A program made the position numbers and the translations under genes. DNA of 64,000 nucleotides from Typha latifolia (taxonomy: Eukaryota; Streptophyta; Magnoliopsida; Poales; Typhaceae), in NCBI GenBank assembly GCA_019914945.1, contig CM034106.1:7254001-7318000 (forward strand), written 5' to 3'. Shown here piece by piece: positions 9,831 through 21,450 of this stretch. The notes under the pieces were generated by a model that searched no databases, was not told the DNA's origin, and worked only from the letters and a program-made list of their open reading frames with translations. Numbering within the stretch: the stretch's first letter is position 1; each line of letters starts with the position of its first letter.

Positions 9831-12513
9831 TTAACGGAAACCTCTAGTTTCCAAATCATATTACTGAAGTATACTGTATGTGCACATCTATACATCTCTT
9901 ATCTCAACGAAGGTTGCCATTCAATATATGATTCAATTTTACTAAATCTGTTAACATTTACGGGTATTGACATTGAAATTTTTTTGAGAAAAATTATTGT
10001 TAATCATATATACTTAGATACAGGCGTGAGTAGTCCTGAAGTATTCAGTGATGTAGAGTTGTACTATGTGTACAGGAGTAGCAGCAAAGGGTCAACGTAG
10101 GAACTTTTGTTTTTGAAATATCCTGGAAAGTTTCTGGATTAAATCCATTATTCAGTCGACTAAAGGTTCATAAGATCCAAAATCTTTGTTATCTGATGCG
10201 TTTTATTGATAATATAAGTATTTCAATATGAATAAAACATAATTTTATTAGCTGTAGCAAGGAAACAGACTTCATGAGAACCAAAATACAAAACTCTCTT
10301 CTTTCAGGCGACTAGATTCTTTGCACAGCCCACCAACGGAAAAAATAAAAAGATTTATTTTATTTGCCTTTTAAGCATGGCAACAGTAAAGACACCTTTG
10401 AGCTCTATCAATATACCCAGGCTAGCTTCTTCATTCATCCATTTAGGTCAGAATGGATCTAAGGAACCTGGCTTGGAAATAAACCGGTCAACGAACAAAT
10501 AGGTGATCTATTGGCTTTCCTACCACTGATGGGATGAAATCTGCGATTCGACTTAATTCACTAAGCAAATGTATGTTTTCGATTTTCTGATGGTAATCGT
10601 AGGTTATTAAATAAAATTGATTTCTAACAGTTGTACATAATAAAATGAGAGAATATTAAATTAGCATATTAGAATAAGGTAAGTTATTATTTAGTTACTA
10701 CATCAAAATAAAGAGATTTATTGTAGAATAATAAGTCTATCTCTATGGCTAATAATCTAACATGAACCGTCTTAAAAGCTTGGACCAATAAAAGTTTCGA
10801 GGAAGGCCCAATTGGGATTGGATGGCCATTGGATCTGTAACACTAGCTAAGATTCTAGCAAGCAGGTGTCAACTTATTGCACTCACTATTATCATCACCT
10901 CAAAATGGTAGGTGCAAGTCTAAGATGTCTATAAGATTGTAGAGCTATAAAATGTTGAGTTTTTGACCAAACTAATCTCTCTCAAAATATATATTACTGG
11001 TCTAGCACACTTTAAAACTTATTTACAAGATTAACTATGTTTTTAAATTGCTAATTAGTTGAGTGATTTTCAAATATAAGTAGCTGACTAAATTATTGCT
11101 TATATTTATATGAAAATTACCAAATCAAATAGTGATTTTATATGGAAAAATTTTTTACTAGACTTTGGCAATTTTTTGAATGGTATTAAAATTTTCATAT
11201 AAATCGCTAACTCAGTCAGCATTTAAAAAATCTAATTTAATATATAAGTTTTTAAAATGAATTGTAAAAAAAAAAAATGAGGGGACATAACACAAAGCTT
11301 TTACTTGTAGGACAACTTTGATGTAACGTAATTGATTGCACATTGAATCATCCATTTTCAAGATAAAGACAAAATCTTGCACAAGTGGGTGGGGGAGGGA
11401 TCCAGAAACAAACAACACTAAGACACTAGAGTGGATGATCTGCTATCAGTGGATCCCATCAGATAGTGGCTGTAGTAATCATGTCATGTGGGGTCAATAA
11501 AACCTTATCCTCTAAGCTGTTATATGATTCAAATAATTCAACCTTACCTTACCTGTTTCATGAAGCTCATTTACGTTGATAGTAACATCCTCTCTATTAT
11601 TGCCTTGGAGTCTCAAATCATTGTCATAGCTAGGTCTTTGGAGGTCACTTTCCTCAAAATATGTGCAAGATATTTGATATTCTTATCCGCTTCACTTTCC
11701 TTCGCGAGATTCGAAAAAAGTCATATTTACCATTTAACAAAATTATAATTTATATTTTTACTATTTATAAATCGAGTCTTATAATATAAAAAATGCCGAA
11801 TGTTAGATTTGAATTAACACCGTAAAAATATCCTTATTTTTAAAGTGACTAAAATACCCTTCGTATGACTTGATTGAAGATATTTTTATAATTTTTTTAA
11901 TATAGTTAACTTAATTCAGAGGTTTAGTTAAATTTAACTAACAGATCTAATAATAGAGTATTATTCGTTAAATTATAGGATTCAACTTACAAATAGTGAA
12001 AATATAGGATGTCAACTAAAATTTTGTTAAAAAACAAGATGTTATATACAAATTTTCTTTAGAGAAAAGGGGTCTTCTTTTTACCACGGCAACTTTACTA
12101 TCTGTTCGTTGCAAATTTAACCGTTTTAAAATAATAAAAAAAATGAAAAGGATGGTTTTCTTTTAGCTCTTTCATTTTCAAGTAAAGAAACCTTCTTTTA
12201 ACCTATAAGGATGTGCATAGGATGTTCTATGTGGTAAAAGTATAATACATAAGAATGTGGTAGGTATTAGTGAGTAAAAGTATAATACATAAGAATATGG
12301 TAGGTAATAGTATATTTAAAAAAAAACCAAAAAATCTATTAGAAATCTACCACAGGATATTTTACGCATCATCAGTACTATTTACGAGATCCCTACAGAA
12401 GAGCCAAAGCATTTCTCATATTCTTAATATGTTCTTTCTTGTGTGTGTAAATGCTCTTTTTGGTAAAGTGGGAGAAAAGGATAGAAAAGGTGCATCCCAA
12501 TAAGAAAAAAGAA

Positions 12514-12559
<46 letters not shown>

Positions 12560-13735
12560 CTCAAAGACAGGAGAAAGGACAAACTGAGTATATTATGTTT
12601 TGCAGGTATGAGCTGATTTGTAGAAGATATCAAAAAGAGTTGGCTTTTCACAATAAGGCTAAATTAAGGTAGTATGTTCATGAAAACCTCAAGAAAGCTT
12701 CTGCTATAGGAGAGCCAGGAAAAAGGTAAAAGAAAAAAAAGAAAGAAAATGAGAAGGTTTAGTCCACAAGATTTGCTTATCTATCACTAATAATTTAGAA
12801 AATGTGATTTCCAAGCATTCAAGTTCAAGTTCTACATTCTAAGTTTTGCATGGACTGTCTTTCTTCTCTGATGATAATATTTGTACACATTGACATAGCA
12901 TTTAAAGAACCTGGAGTGGCAAAAATGCTAGAATTAAGCATAGGATGATACATATGATGTGAGGTTTAAAGCCCTTCAATATATTAAACAGACATTAGCA
13001 TAAACTAGTATTCATCAATAGATTATGCTAAGGGAATTTAATTAAGAATAGGAGCAAACTAAGAAGTTGTACAGAACATAGCTCTACAGAGAGGATGCCC
13101 AGAGCTTCAAATCAATTATTACATCTGTATCTACAAACAAATGGTTCTAAGGCCAACATAGTAGCCTTTCAGTCACGCTCTTACACATAAAATGTAAAAT
13201 GTTTTCCTTAGGTGTGTCGAATAAGTACAAGTTTTTTTCTCATCTACATAAACTAGATGATGTTCAACAAGTTGCACATGGAAAATATATACATAATAAG
13301 TATGTTGAAAAAAAAAAAAAAAAACCTTCCTAGTCTTTGGTTTCAGCTGCAGATCATGAGTTTGCAGCTAAATCCTTGACCAGGACCAGAAAAAAGGATT
13401 GATATGAGAGGTGTTTATGACCAGCTGAATTTGCAGGCATTTTTCTGGAACATATATTTCTTCATGCATGTTGAGTAACAATGAAACTGCAGCAATGCAA
13501 TTTGGCCTGATAATATGAGTCTCCTCAACCTTATTAATTGCAGGAAAGGCTTTCCTCTGAGGAAGAAATTAGAAAAAAGACAATTCTAATCCTTTTATGC
13601 TGCTTGTGAAATTCGAATCATCCTCCAATGGTGGCAGGCTTGATACTTGGAAAGACGATTAGTAAGAATTAAGTTCCATTCATCTTCTGAATATGTAATA
13701 AATTATACTTCAAGCGGCGAAACACATATCCATCA
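9831..13735. other. Intergenic DNA between two convergent genes
   Basis: This is the tail-to-tail gap between the YL1-like gene and the COL gene. It contains the 3' flank of each, AT-rich sequence, a (CT)n run at 12516-12556 and an A-run near 13310. The block 11700-12060 is AT-rich and transposon-like. No coding frame has family features. Confidence 0.5.
12516..12556 (+). repeat. (CT)n microsatellite
   Basis: Uninterrupted CT dinucleotide run of about 41 bases in the intergenic gap. The frames reading Ser-Leu or Arg-Glu repeats across it are artefacts. Confidence 0.95.
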
Positions 13736-16700
13736 TCAGAAGCTCTTATCTTGGCAGAGTGGATCATAATCATAAGCATCACCGGCCTTTATAAACCTCC
13801 CCTTCACTCGTCTTCTCACATCTGCCCTGGCTTTACGAGATTCATACCTGATTTTCTTATCAAATCTGCGCAAAAGGAAAATTGGAAAGATATGAGATTT
13901 CAGTCATAATTATAAGGACAGAAGTCGGTAGTCGCAATTGGTATTAACTCAAACAGTCAACTCTCTGGAAAATGGTTTAAGAATGGCCTTGTCAGGCAAC
14001 AAAGTGTCAGAATGATTTCTCAAGCCCCTTCAGCTCTGTGAGTCTGTGCTTCACTTCCCTCATGCATTATAAAATATTCAATTCCCATCATCACAATTAA
14101 AGGGTTAATACTCATCTTAACTCGTTCCCAAAACTGTGGGCCTTATTAAACGGTAAACAATATTAAACTTAAGCACTTAAGCCCTTGTGGTTTGGCTCGA
14201 TTTCAACTTATGACTAGCAATAAAAAAATTGATTGCATTGTAAAGAATATGAACAGACATGTTTTGACCCTCAAAGTGCAACATGATTGATCTGAGAAAA
14301 TGGAGACAGGATACATCATGTTAATTTGAGATTTAAGGAATGTAACTCCTTGGTGCATTATAAATCAGATACAGGAATTATAAAATAAGTGTACCGTCAT
14401 ATGCATGTAATTTTTTTGAAAAATATAGGGGTCCGCTTACCTCCTAGCTTTCTTTTTTTCTTTGTACCGCATTACTGCACTATCCCTGCCAGCTGATGAA
14501 AATGAAAAGCACTCAGGGCTAGGAGGGCACCATGGCACTTCACCCATAACTAGCGTAGATGACTTCCCACATTCTTGGTTGTCTCCTCCACTGCTTTCAC
14601 CAGTCAAACCTGAGAAGGAAAGGGATAGGCTGGAACAAGCTTTTATTGAACTGAAACACAGGTTAGGATCAATATCCGTTCCTGGATTTGACATCAGGGA
14701 ATCTGCAGATACTGCAGTACTGCATGCTGCATGTGTTGATTCAACCTGCCCAGAGGATGATGCCTGAGAGCATTTATTAGATGTTAATATGCAAGCAATG
14801 TTACCGGTTTACTAGATACAGGAATAATTTTGTTTTGGTAAACTCTACTGATGATAAGAAGGGCCTGTATGAATAATACAAACATAGGCATGCATACATG
14901 GACCGATAGCCAAGTGAAGAGATTAATACATATGTTTGTGTTCTTTCCATCAAGCATGTGCTGTGTCCTTAAAGCAGATATATAGTGAGCGAAGTCACCA
15001 ACAAGATGGACATTTTAGTGAAGATTGCCTAACAACGAAGCTAGTCCTTAATATTTTTTCCTTCTTACTCAATTAGTCTTTCTGATGGCTTCGCTAATTA
15101 GCTTATGAGACAGAAACTAGTTTAACTAACTCTAGTAGGTATCATGAGGTATCAAGATAAAATTTAGAAGATCTAACTGACAATAAACTGCTTCGTCAAA
15201 AAAAAAAAAGGAAAAAAAAAAGCTGGTGATAAACTAATGATCTTCATTTTTCCTTGGAAATGCCATTCCACATGCTCAAATACCTATGTGGTTTCACATA
15301 CATGAAATTTAGTAAGAATCCCTACCAAGGAAAAACAACAAAATCAACCAATTCCAAGGTTCTTCATTTATTATGTGCACCAATGTCAGAATCACAAGTT
15401 GGTAGCTACTGAATCATTAAAGGAAGTCATCAAGCGAAAGACATACTAATGTAGTTTTCAGGCTGACCTGGCAGGATAGAAGTCTACTTATTGATCTTTT
15501 TTTTCTTCAACTTTTACTACTGTTTCTGTGGTTATGATATCAAATTCTAATTTACGATGACAGATAATTGCTTATGAAATAGGCCTTGTGCAAAAAAATA
15601 TGAAACGAAAACATAGAGGAAGATTGAGAGAGTTGTGTTACTGTACTTCTGCAACAAATGTACTCTGGCAGTTGGAATTAGTTGTGTAATTATCCACTTC
15701 GAACAGAGAACCAATTCCAGTATCCTCAAGAAACTGCCCTGATGGACATTGTGAAATACCAAAGAATTCTTCATAGTTCTGAAAAGTCAAATCAACATCA
15801 TCCAGATTGACGTCTTCATAAAAGTGATCACCCTTGCAGATTTCATGGTTCCTTATCTCAGTACAAGTTAGCTGCATGTACAAACAATGAAGGAGGTTCT
15901 GAACCATACTAAAACATATTCAACACTACTGTCACTAACAAGATACACTCTACAATCATAGAGGAATCATCTATTGTGCAAAATTTGCTACTACTGCTGC
16001 GCATATATACTTGCTTATTCCAATTTTCAGATGTACATTTTGTTTAGAAGCCATTATTTTATTGAAAAGAGCATAATGTTTTATCAACAATTTAGTAAAT
16101 ATCTTCCATTAATTTTTCAATCATGACAACAACGGCTGTTTGTGCATGAAACATATAAAAAAGAGGAAAGAGTTGCATTCTGGAGAGAAAAGATGTAGAC
16201 CTATGCAACAATTAAGATGGATAGAAATTAGCAATTAATATGAAAATAATTTGAGCATGTGCTGTAGAACTTCTTGGGACTAATCAAGCATCTAAAAGGA
16301 AAAATCAATGATGGCGATTTGCAGAAAGCAGAGTCCAACTCATCATTATAATTATGACATGAATGTCTAGACTATATATAGTCTACTTATTCACCCAATA
16401 ATTTCTGTAAAGATAATCATGGATCAATTTGACTCAATAGTAGCTATTAGTATATTCTGTGTTCAGATTGCATACCTCTGGTGTTGAATCGACTGGAAAA
16501 GCCGGCGGATCTAAATTACATTGTAGAGGATCTATTACAGACTTTAATGAGGAGCCATTGCTGATGTTTCCAAGACCATTCACCCGACTATCTACATTAC
16601 CTCTGATCTCAGAAGGCCCACAACAATTACTCGCGCTATTAGGATCGTCTCTAGCTAATCCCACTCCCTCTTCACAAATTGAATCTGCCACTGCAGGGAA

Positions 16701-17033
16701 ATCTAGAGTAAAAGACCAAATCCTAGAAAACTCTACTGCTGATGGACAACCAGAATAGCAGTTGATGGGCTGCCTTTTGTGCTCCAGAGCTGATGCTGAG
16801 CTCCCATGTCCATTCCAATCACAACTTTGGCAAAGTGAAAGATTCTCCTCGATGCATTGGACTCATGCAGGATGCACACTGCATCTGCCGCACAATAGAG
16901 TACGTGAATGGCGGCGAGAAAGTGCACTGGCAGAGTGGACAATCGTGTCACATGGCAAGCACAAACAAGCAGCATCTGCTCGGCAGTAAACTATAGATCG
17001 TTGCTCCCCACAAAAATCACAAAGAAGGCCCAT
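13736..17033 (-). CDS. CONSTANS-LIKE group III (COL9/COL10-type) B-box and CCT protein, with in-frame stop
   Basis: Four exons join in phase: 17033-16476, 15871-15647, 14763-14441 and 13865-13736, giving 411 residues if the stop is read through. Residues 1-42 form B-box 1 ([11 protein letters not shown]; zinc-ligand pattern C5, C8, C17, D20, C25, C28, H33, H42). Residues 48-80 form the divergent second B-box, followed by the conserved [14 protein letters not shown] block. The last two exons encode a CCT domain ([20 protein letters not shown], then KGRFIKAG and YDYDPL) used for DNA binding and nuclear localisation. Relatives are nuclear regulators of flowering time and light or clock responses. 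Codon 57 (16865-16863) is TGA where an amino acid is expected between HPA and VQC, so translation would stop at 56 residues. The position normally Asn in B-box 1 (HSAN) reads Ser. The rest is intact, so this is either a young pseudogene, an allele, or a sequence error. Confidence 0.85.
16863..16865 (-). other. In-frame TGA inside B-box 2 of the COL gene
   Basis: On the minus strand the codons read CAT CCT GCA TGA GTC CAA TGC. The frame is fixed upstream by B-box 1 and downstream by the [18 protein letters not shown] block, with no frameshift between. TGA differs by one base from TCA (Ser) or TTA (Leu). Confidence 0.9.
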
Positions 17034-17480
17034 TGTTCCTTAAACAGGAATCAAAAGCACACCAAGAACAACAAATTTCGCTCTTCACTTAGCTGAAAAA
17101 ACCTTCTCTGAAGTGCACTATGAGAACCTTCTTCTAAATTCTATTCAGCAACTGCAACTTATTGGAGCAAAAATGTCGAATTCCTAGACATCAAATGAAG
17201 TGGATTACTTTATAAAAAAAAAAAAGCAACAATCTTGAGGACAATAATCAGTGACTATAGCTCATGTATCAGATGGATTACCCCCATGAAGATTTGCATG
17301 GATATGAATCAACAAATTATTGAATGGTTATCCCACGTTCCTTTTAGCTGAATCCTACTACCAGAAATCACTGTGGATAAACAAACAACTCCCTCTCCTT
17401 TTTGCCTACACTAGAAAGATTCCAAAGCCTGCAACACAGATTAAGCAAAGCAAGGTAATCTTGCAACAAGATCCCTGAAA

Positions 17481-17500
17481 CACACACACACACACACACA
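17481..17500 (+). repeat. (CA)n microsatellite
   Basis: Ten CA units in the presumed leader intron of the COL gene. Confidence 0.95.
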
Positions 17501-17873
17501 AAAGCTTTACAAGGAACCACCGTAATATCGTATTAAGTTCTTTGTCGTTAAAGAAAAGAAACTGAAAGGGTTCAAATCAATCGAGATAAGCCCAGAAATC
17601 ATAAGTCCAAGTTCTTGGCTGAGATTTTATAGAAAAAAAAAAGGAAAATTAACCCGAGATATCATTTATAAAAATTCTTCAAAAAAATCACTCGATCAGA
17701 TAGAAAGAGAAGAGCTAAAATTGTTAAAAAATAATCCAACTTTGAAATCAAAAGTGCCGAAAATGATTCAATAAATCAATACAAGTACCTCGAAACAACA
17801 GAAAAGTCGGAGTTTAATATTTGTCTCTTCCCCTTACGTCTTCTGGATTGCACAACTGTAACTCGTAAGTATC

Positions 17874-17900
17874 GAGAGAGAGAGAGAGAGAGAGAGAGAG
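17874..17900 (+). repeat. (GA)n microsatellite in the probable COL 5' leader
   Basis: Uninterrupted GA run, CT on the transcribed strand, followed by further purine-rich sequence to about 17940. Confidence 0.95.
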
Positions 17901-19269
17901 CAAAGAGGGGGGAGAGAGAGAGAACAAAGAGGAGAGAGGGGCCCACGTGAGGAGCTCGTGAGTGGGACCCGTGTGCTTTTTTCTCCGCTTTTAAGGTCAG
18001 TTCGGTAAATTCGGCGGAAGACCAGCAGCAACTTATAGTACGGCCGGGATCGCAACATACGGTGCTTCCGTGCTACGACCTCTTCCTACTGTAGGAGTCA
18101 AAATGACCGATTTATCCCCCTCCTGTAGTCAGAAAGTTTATTGGGAAAATTGTTTTCCCAATAATTATCTCGTAACAGGATTTATTCAAATGTTAATTAT
18201 TGGAAAAATTACATTTGACAGCCCATATTTTAATAAAGAGATAATTCTCTTTTCACCTCCTAAACCATTACATTTTTCATAGTAAATAAACTACTGAACT
18301 ATTTTTTACAATGATCTCTTAAACTTTCAGAAATATCTTAATTAACCCCTTATGTTAGGATTATGTTACCTATTCTATTCATAAGTTATTGACGAAAATA
18401 CTATCTCCTCATCTACACCAAATCCTCCACATGGGAATCTCTCCTCCCATGTCGCTCGTTTGATGCCACATCATCCTCTCCACCGACCTCAACTCGTCGG
18501 CCGTCAACGCTGACATCATCTCCTTCCTCCCTAATCTTCTCCTCACCATCGCCACCAGCGGTGGAAAAGATTGAAGAGATAGGGGATAAGATTGTAATCG
18601 CCATGGCGATGGACACGAAGCTGGAGAGACGGATTAGCCACAAGATCATCTGTTGACTGATAAGTTTGCATTGGCTTCGGCATTAGGTCTTGAAATTGAA
18701 GAAATCGACGAGGCGAGCAAGGAAGGAGACGAGGAGGTTGAGTAATCGAGTGATCTCAATGAAGTTTAGGTCTCAAATTCCTTGGAGGCAAAACGATGCC
18801 GCAAAGTGTAAGGTGAATCGAGACCAATTATGATGGAATCCATGAGAAAATAGTTTACATGTAAAGAAAACTAATTTACATATACAAATGCACTGAATAT
18901 TTATTGCAGATTATCTAATTTATAAGACATGAGCTCGAAATATAAATTCAACAAGGTTTGGTAGGGTTGAAAACTAAATTCATGAAAATATATTGTGTGG
19001 AATATATATATTTTTTTCCTTTTCACCTAAGCTCTATAACTTTTCAGAATAATTTAACTGCCCTTAATATTCAATTATTTTATTTTTACCAAAAATAAAT
19101 TAAATGGTATTTGTTAATAAAGCTAAACTAATTTTTATCTTAAAGTGTAATTAATAAATGGTTTTACATCAATTATATGAACTGATATATGTAACTGTAG
19201 AGATTAGTTTAAAATGACTAATTAAGAGAATATTTTTAGTTCTCAGAATTATTTAAAATAACCTATTTA

Positions 19270-19720
19270 TTTAAATACTTTTAGATAACCTAATAGTAAT
19301 TCGATCATGTGACTCCGATACTATGCTACGACAAAAAGTCACCATTGCCCCTGTAGCACGATATTTGGATCGGATAGGGAATAGCCCACGCTCTTTGTCG
19401 TTATTACCAAAATACCCCGCAGGGACAGAGACGGGGAGGGACACAAGGCACATACTGGACTTTATGCGATTCCCCCCAATGGGGCCCGCCGACCGTCCAA
19501 TCAATGAGCTGCATCTCGGCGGGCCCCACACGATATTGACCAATTAGCCTTGTCTTCTGTGCCTTATCCTCTCCAAGCATAGATAGCCACGTCCGAATTC
19601 CCAAAACAGACCAGAATTAAAAAAAATATTTTCATCTCTGAATACATTTTCCCCATGGAGAAATTAACTAAAAAATTGGTGGATTTGCAATTACAGATCA
19701 ATTTGTATTATTTTCTCAGG
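19270..19720 (+). promoter_or_regulatory. GC-rich, CCAAT-containing promoter-like island of unknown target
   Basis: In otherwise AT-rich DNA this block is GC- and CpG-rich and has CCAAT boxes (near 19498 and 19538) and a CACGTCC word. It is followed by ATGGAG at 19655 and, after 22 codons without a stop, a perfect donor-like CTCAG then GTAAAT at 19719. This resembles a promoter plus first exon on the plus strand, but no downstream coding exon was found. It could serve a non-coding RNA or be a remnant of a lost gene. Confidence 0.35.
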
Positions 19721-21129
19721 TAAATTACAATTTGCTTCTCTGATTTAGCTTGATTTTAGCTACCTCTTTGCAGTTCAAACTTAAAATTACTTGGCCATCT
19801 TTGTGATCGAGATCTCCAAAAATAAAGGTGTTGTATTGCCGTCAATATTTTCTACTATGAATAAGTAACAAAATGACCACACTATTTATGCCATCTTCGA
19901 ATAGACTGTATTTATGTTGAGGTAATTTAGTACTTTTACATCTTAGCTAAGCAGTTGACTAACAATTATAACTTCACCTAAACCGCGGATAAATTAAGTG
20001 TACAAGTTTGAAGTAGGAGGCGTTGGCATTCTCTTATTCTCTTAATATTGATAGGTTGAATAGAGAATATTATTTGTGGATCATAATCGTTGTGCTTTTT
20101 TTCTTGCTTCATGATCTTTTCATAATTTTTCATAATTTTCTCTCTCTTTAGGATCAATGATTTGGTAATTAGGGTTGCTTGACGCTAGTGAAAAGTGTAA
20201 TATAATTAATAGCATAGCTGATTATTTTTAATGATCCTCCAGTTTATTTCATGATTTATTTGGCAATTAAACTCACTAAGAATGAGACATTTTGCTTACA
20301 ACATCTCCTCATAACCTCTAAAAAATTATTATATTATAATTACAATATCTCCTCATAGCCTTTAAAAAAATAAGATCTTACACTATGTTAAATAACTAAT
20401 TAATGTTGGGATCAAAAATTTTTAAATTACCATATTTATTCTTGACACCTTAGTAATATAATTTAAAAAATATAATGTTATGAAAATAATAGATTAATAC
20501 GATATTTATAAACTTTATTAATGCCAAAACCATGTTGTATTCTAAGTGACCTCCTTTTGAAAATATTTAGCGAAAAAACAGTAAGTAAAAAATCGAAAAG
20601 CCACTTTGTGTTGGATACAAAAATAAACATCTTTTTGAATTTGTAGGTACTATTAGATAAGACATCATTAGATCCATTGTGGATCAGAAATCTACTAGTG
20701 TGTACTTTTGTTAAAGTTACTCATACTTTTGGTTCAGAGCAATCATTCGGCGACGCATATGGCTTTAAGTCTAGACTAGACAGCTAAAAGTTTGGTGAGG
20801 CCTAAGGGCCTATGTATCTAGGAAGGGTTAGCCTTTTGTCCAGCCCATATCTAGCTTTCATGTTCATAAATAATTAAAAAAAATACTCATACTCTTGGTC
20901 ATAGGAAAGTGTCATAATTTATTGTCAATCAAGTGTAAGATTTTTAGATAATTAAGCTATATTAGTATCTTAGGAGAGATTAGCTATGCCATGCCCTTAC
21001 ATATATTCCCCTCTAAGAATAATCAAAGTTGCACCTCGAGCCCAATGGGTAAAACAATTGTCGTATTGCTATCTCGATTCCTTGCAGACTCTTAAAGATT
21101 GTTGTCAAAAGAAAATTTTGGAATGAGTG

Positions 21130-21450
21130 GCCAATACTTTAGAAGTTACTTATTGCTCCTAAAAATTAAAATGTTTCTTTGGAGAGCTGTTTGGGATCTA
21201 TTACTCACCAATGCTAGGTTGCACAACATCTCTTCCATTCTCTTTGCAATATGGAGGATTTGTCTGTAAGCTAGCCATATATTGTCCCTTGGGAAGGGAG
21301 CAAGGTTTCTCTTCGGCGTAGTCTTATTTTGTTCCCACACCTTACTTAGCTTATTATATAGGGATACCCTATGTATTGCGTTTGATATTTGAGATATTTT
21401 TGCGGTCTTTTTCTGATAATATATTATCTTTTATAATACAAAAAAATATA
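21130..21450 (+). mobile_element. L1-type LINE relic (zf-RVT-like region)
   Basis: A plus-strand frame near 21160 reads KIKMFLWRAVWDLLLTNARL. This matches the zf-RVT segment found after reverse transcriptase in plant L1 elements (FLWRA ... LLTNARL). The frame decays soon after, and an A-rich tail with an (AT)n run follows. It is an old fragment. Confidence 0.6.

Larger units (their letters stand above)
17034..18060 (-). promoter_or_regulatory. Probable 5' UTR and promoter region of the COL gene, with a leader intron
   Basis: Upstream of the ATG a plausible leader intron runs from 17788 (CGAG then GTACTTG) to 17429 (TTGCAG acceptor). The leader exon upstream begins after a CT-rich tract (plus-strand GA run 17874-17900), a common 5' UTR feature in plants. 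A (CA)n run at 17481-17500 lies within the proposed intron. No start site can be fixed from sequence alone. Confidence 0.4.

Noticed and set aside
16733..16975. 80-residue minus-strand frame starting MLLVCACHV
   Set aside because: It is a shifted frame over the COL B-box exon. The true frame is set by the Cys/His pattern on both sides of the TGA.
19271..19604. Overlapping frames of 66-90 residues on both strands
   Set aside because: They are by-products of the GC-rich island; none has a known motif and they contradict each other.
21030..21090. Possible SINE A-box and B-box near the LINE relic
   Set aside because: AGCCCAATGGGTAAAACAAT and CTCGATTCC resemble tRNA boxes, but spacing and flanks are not convincing enough to call.
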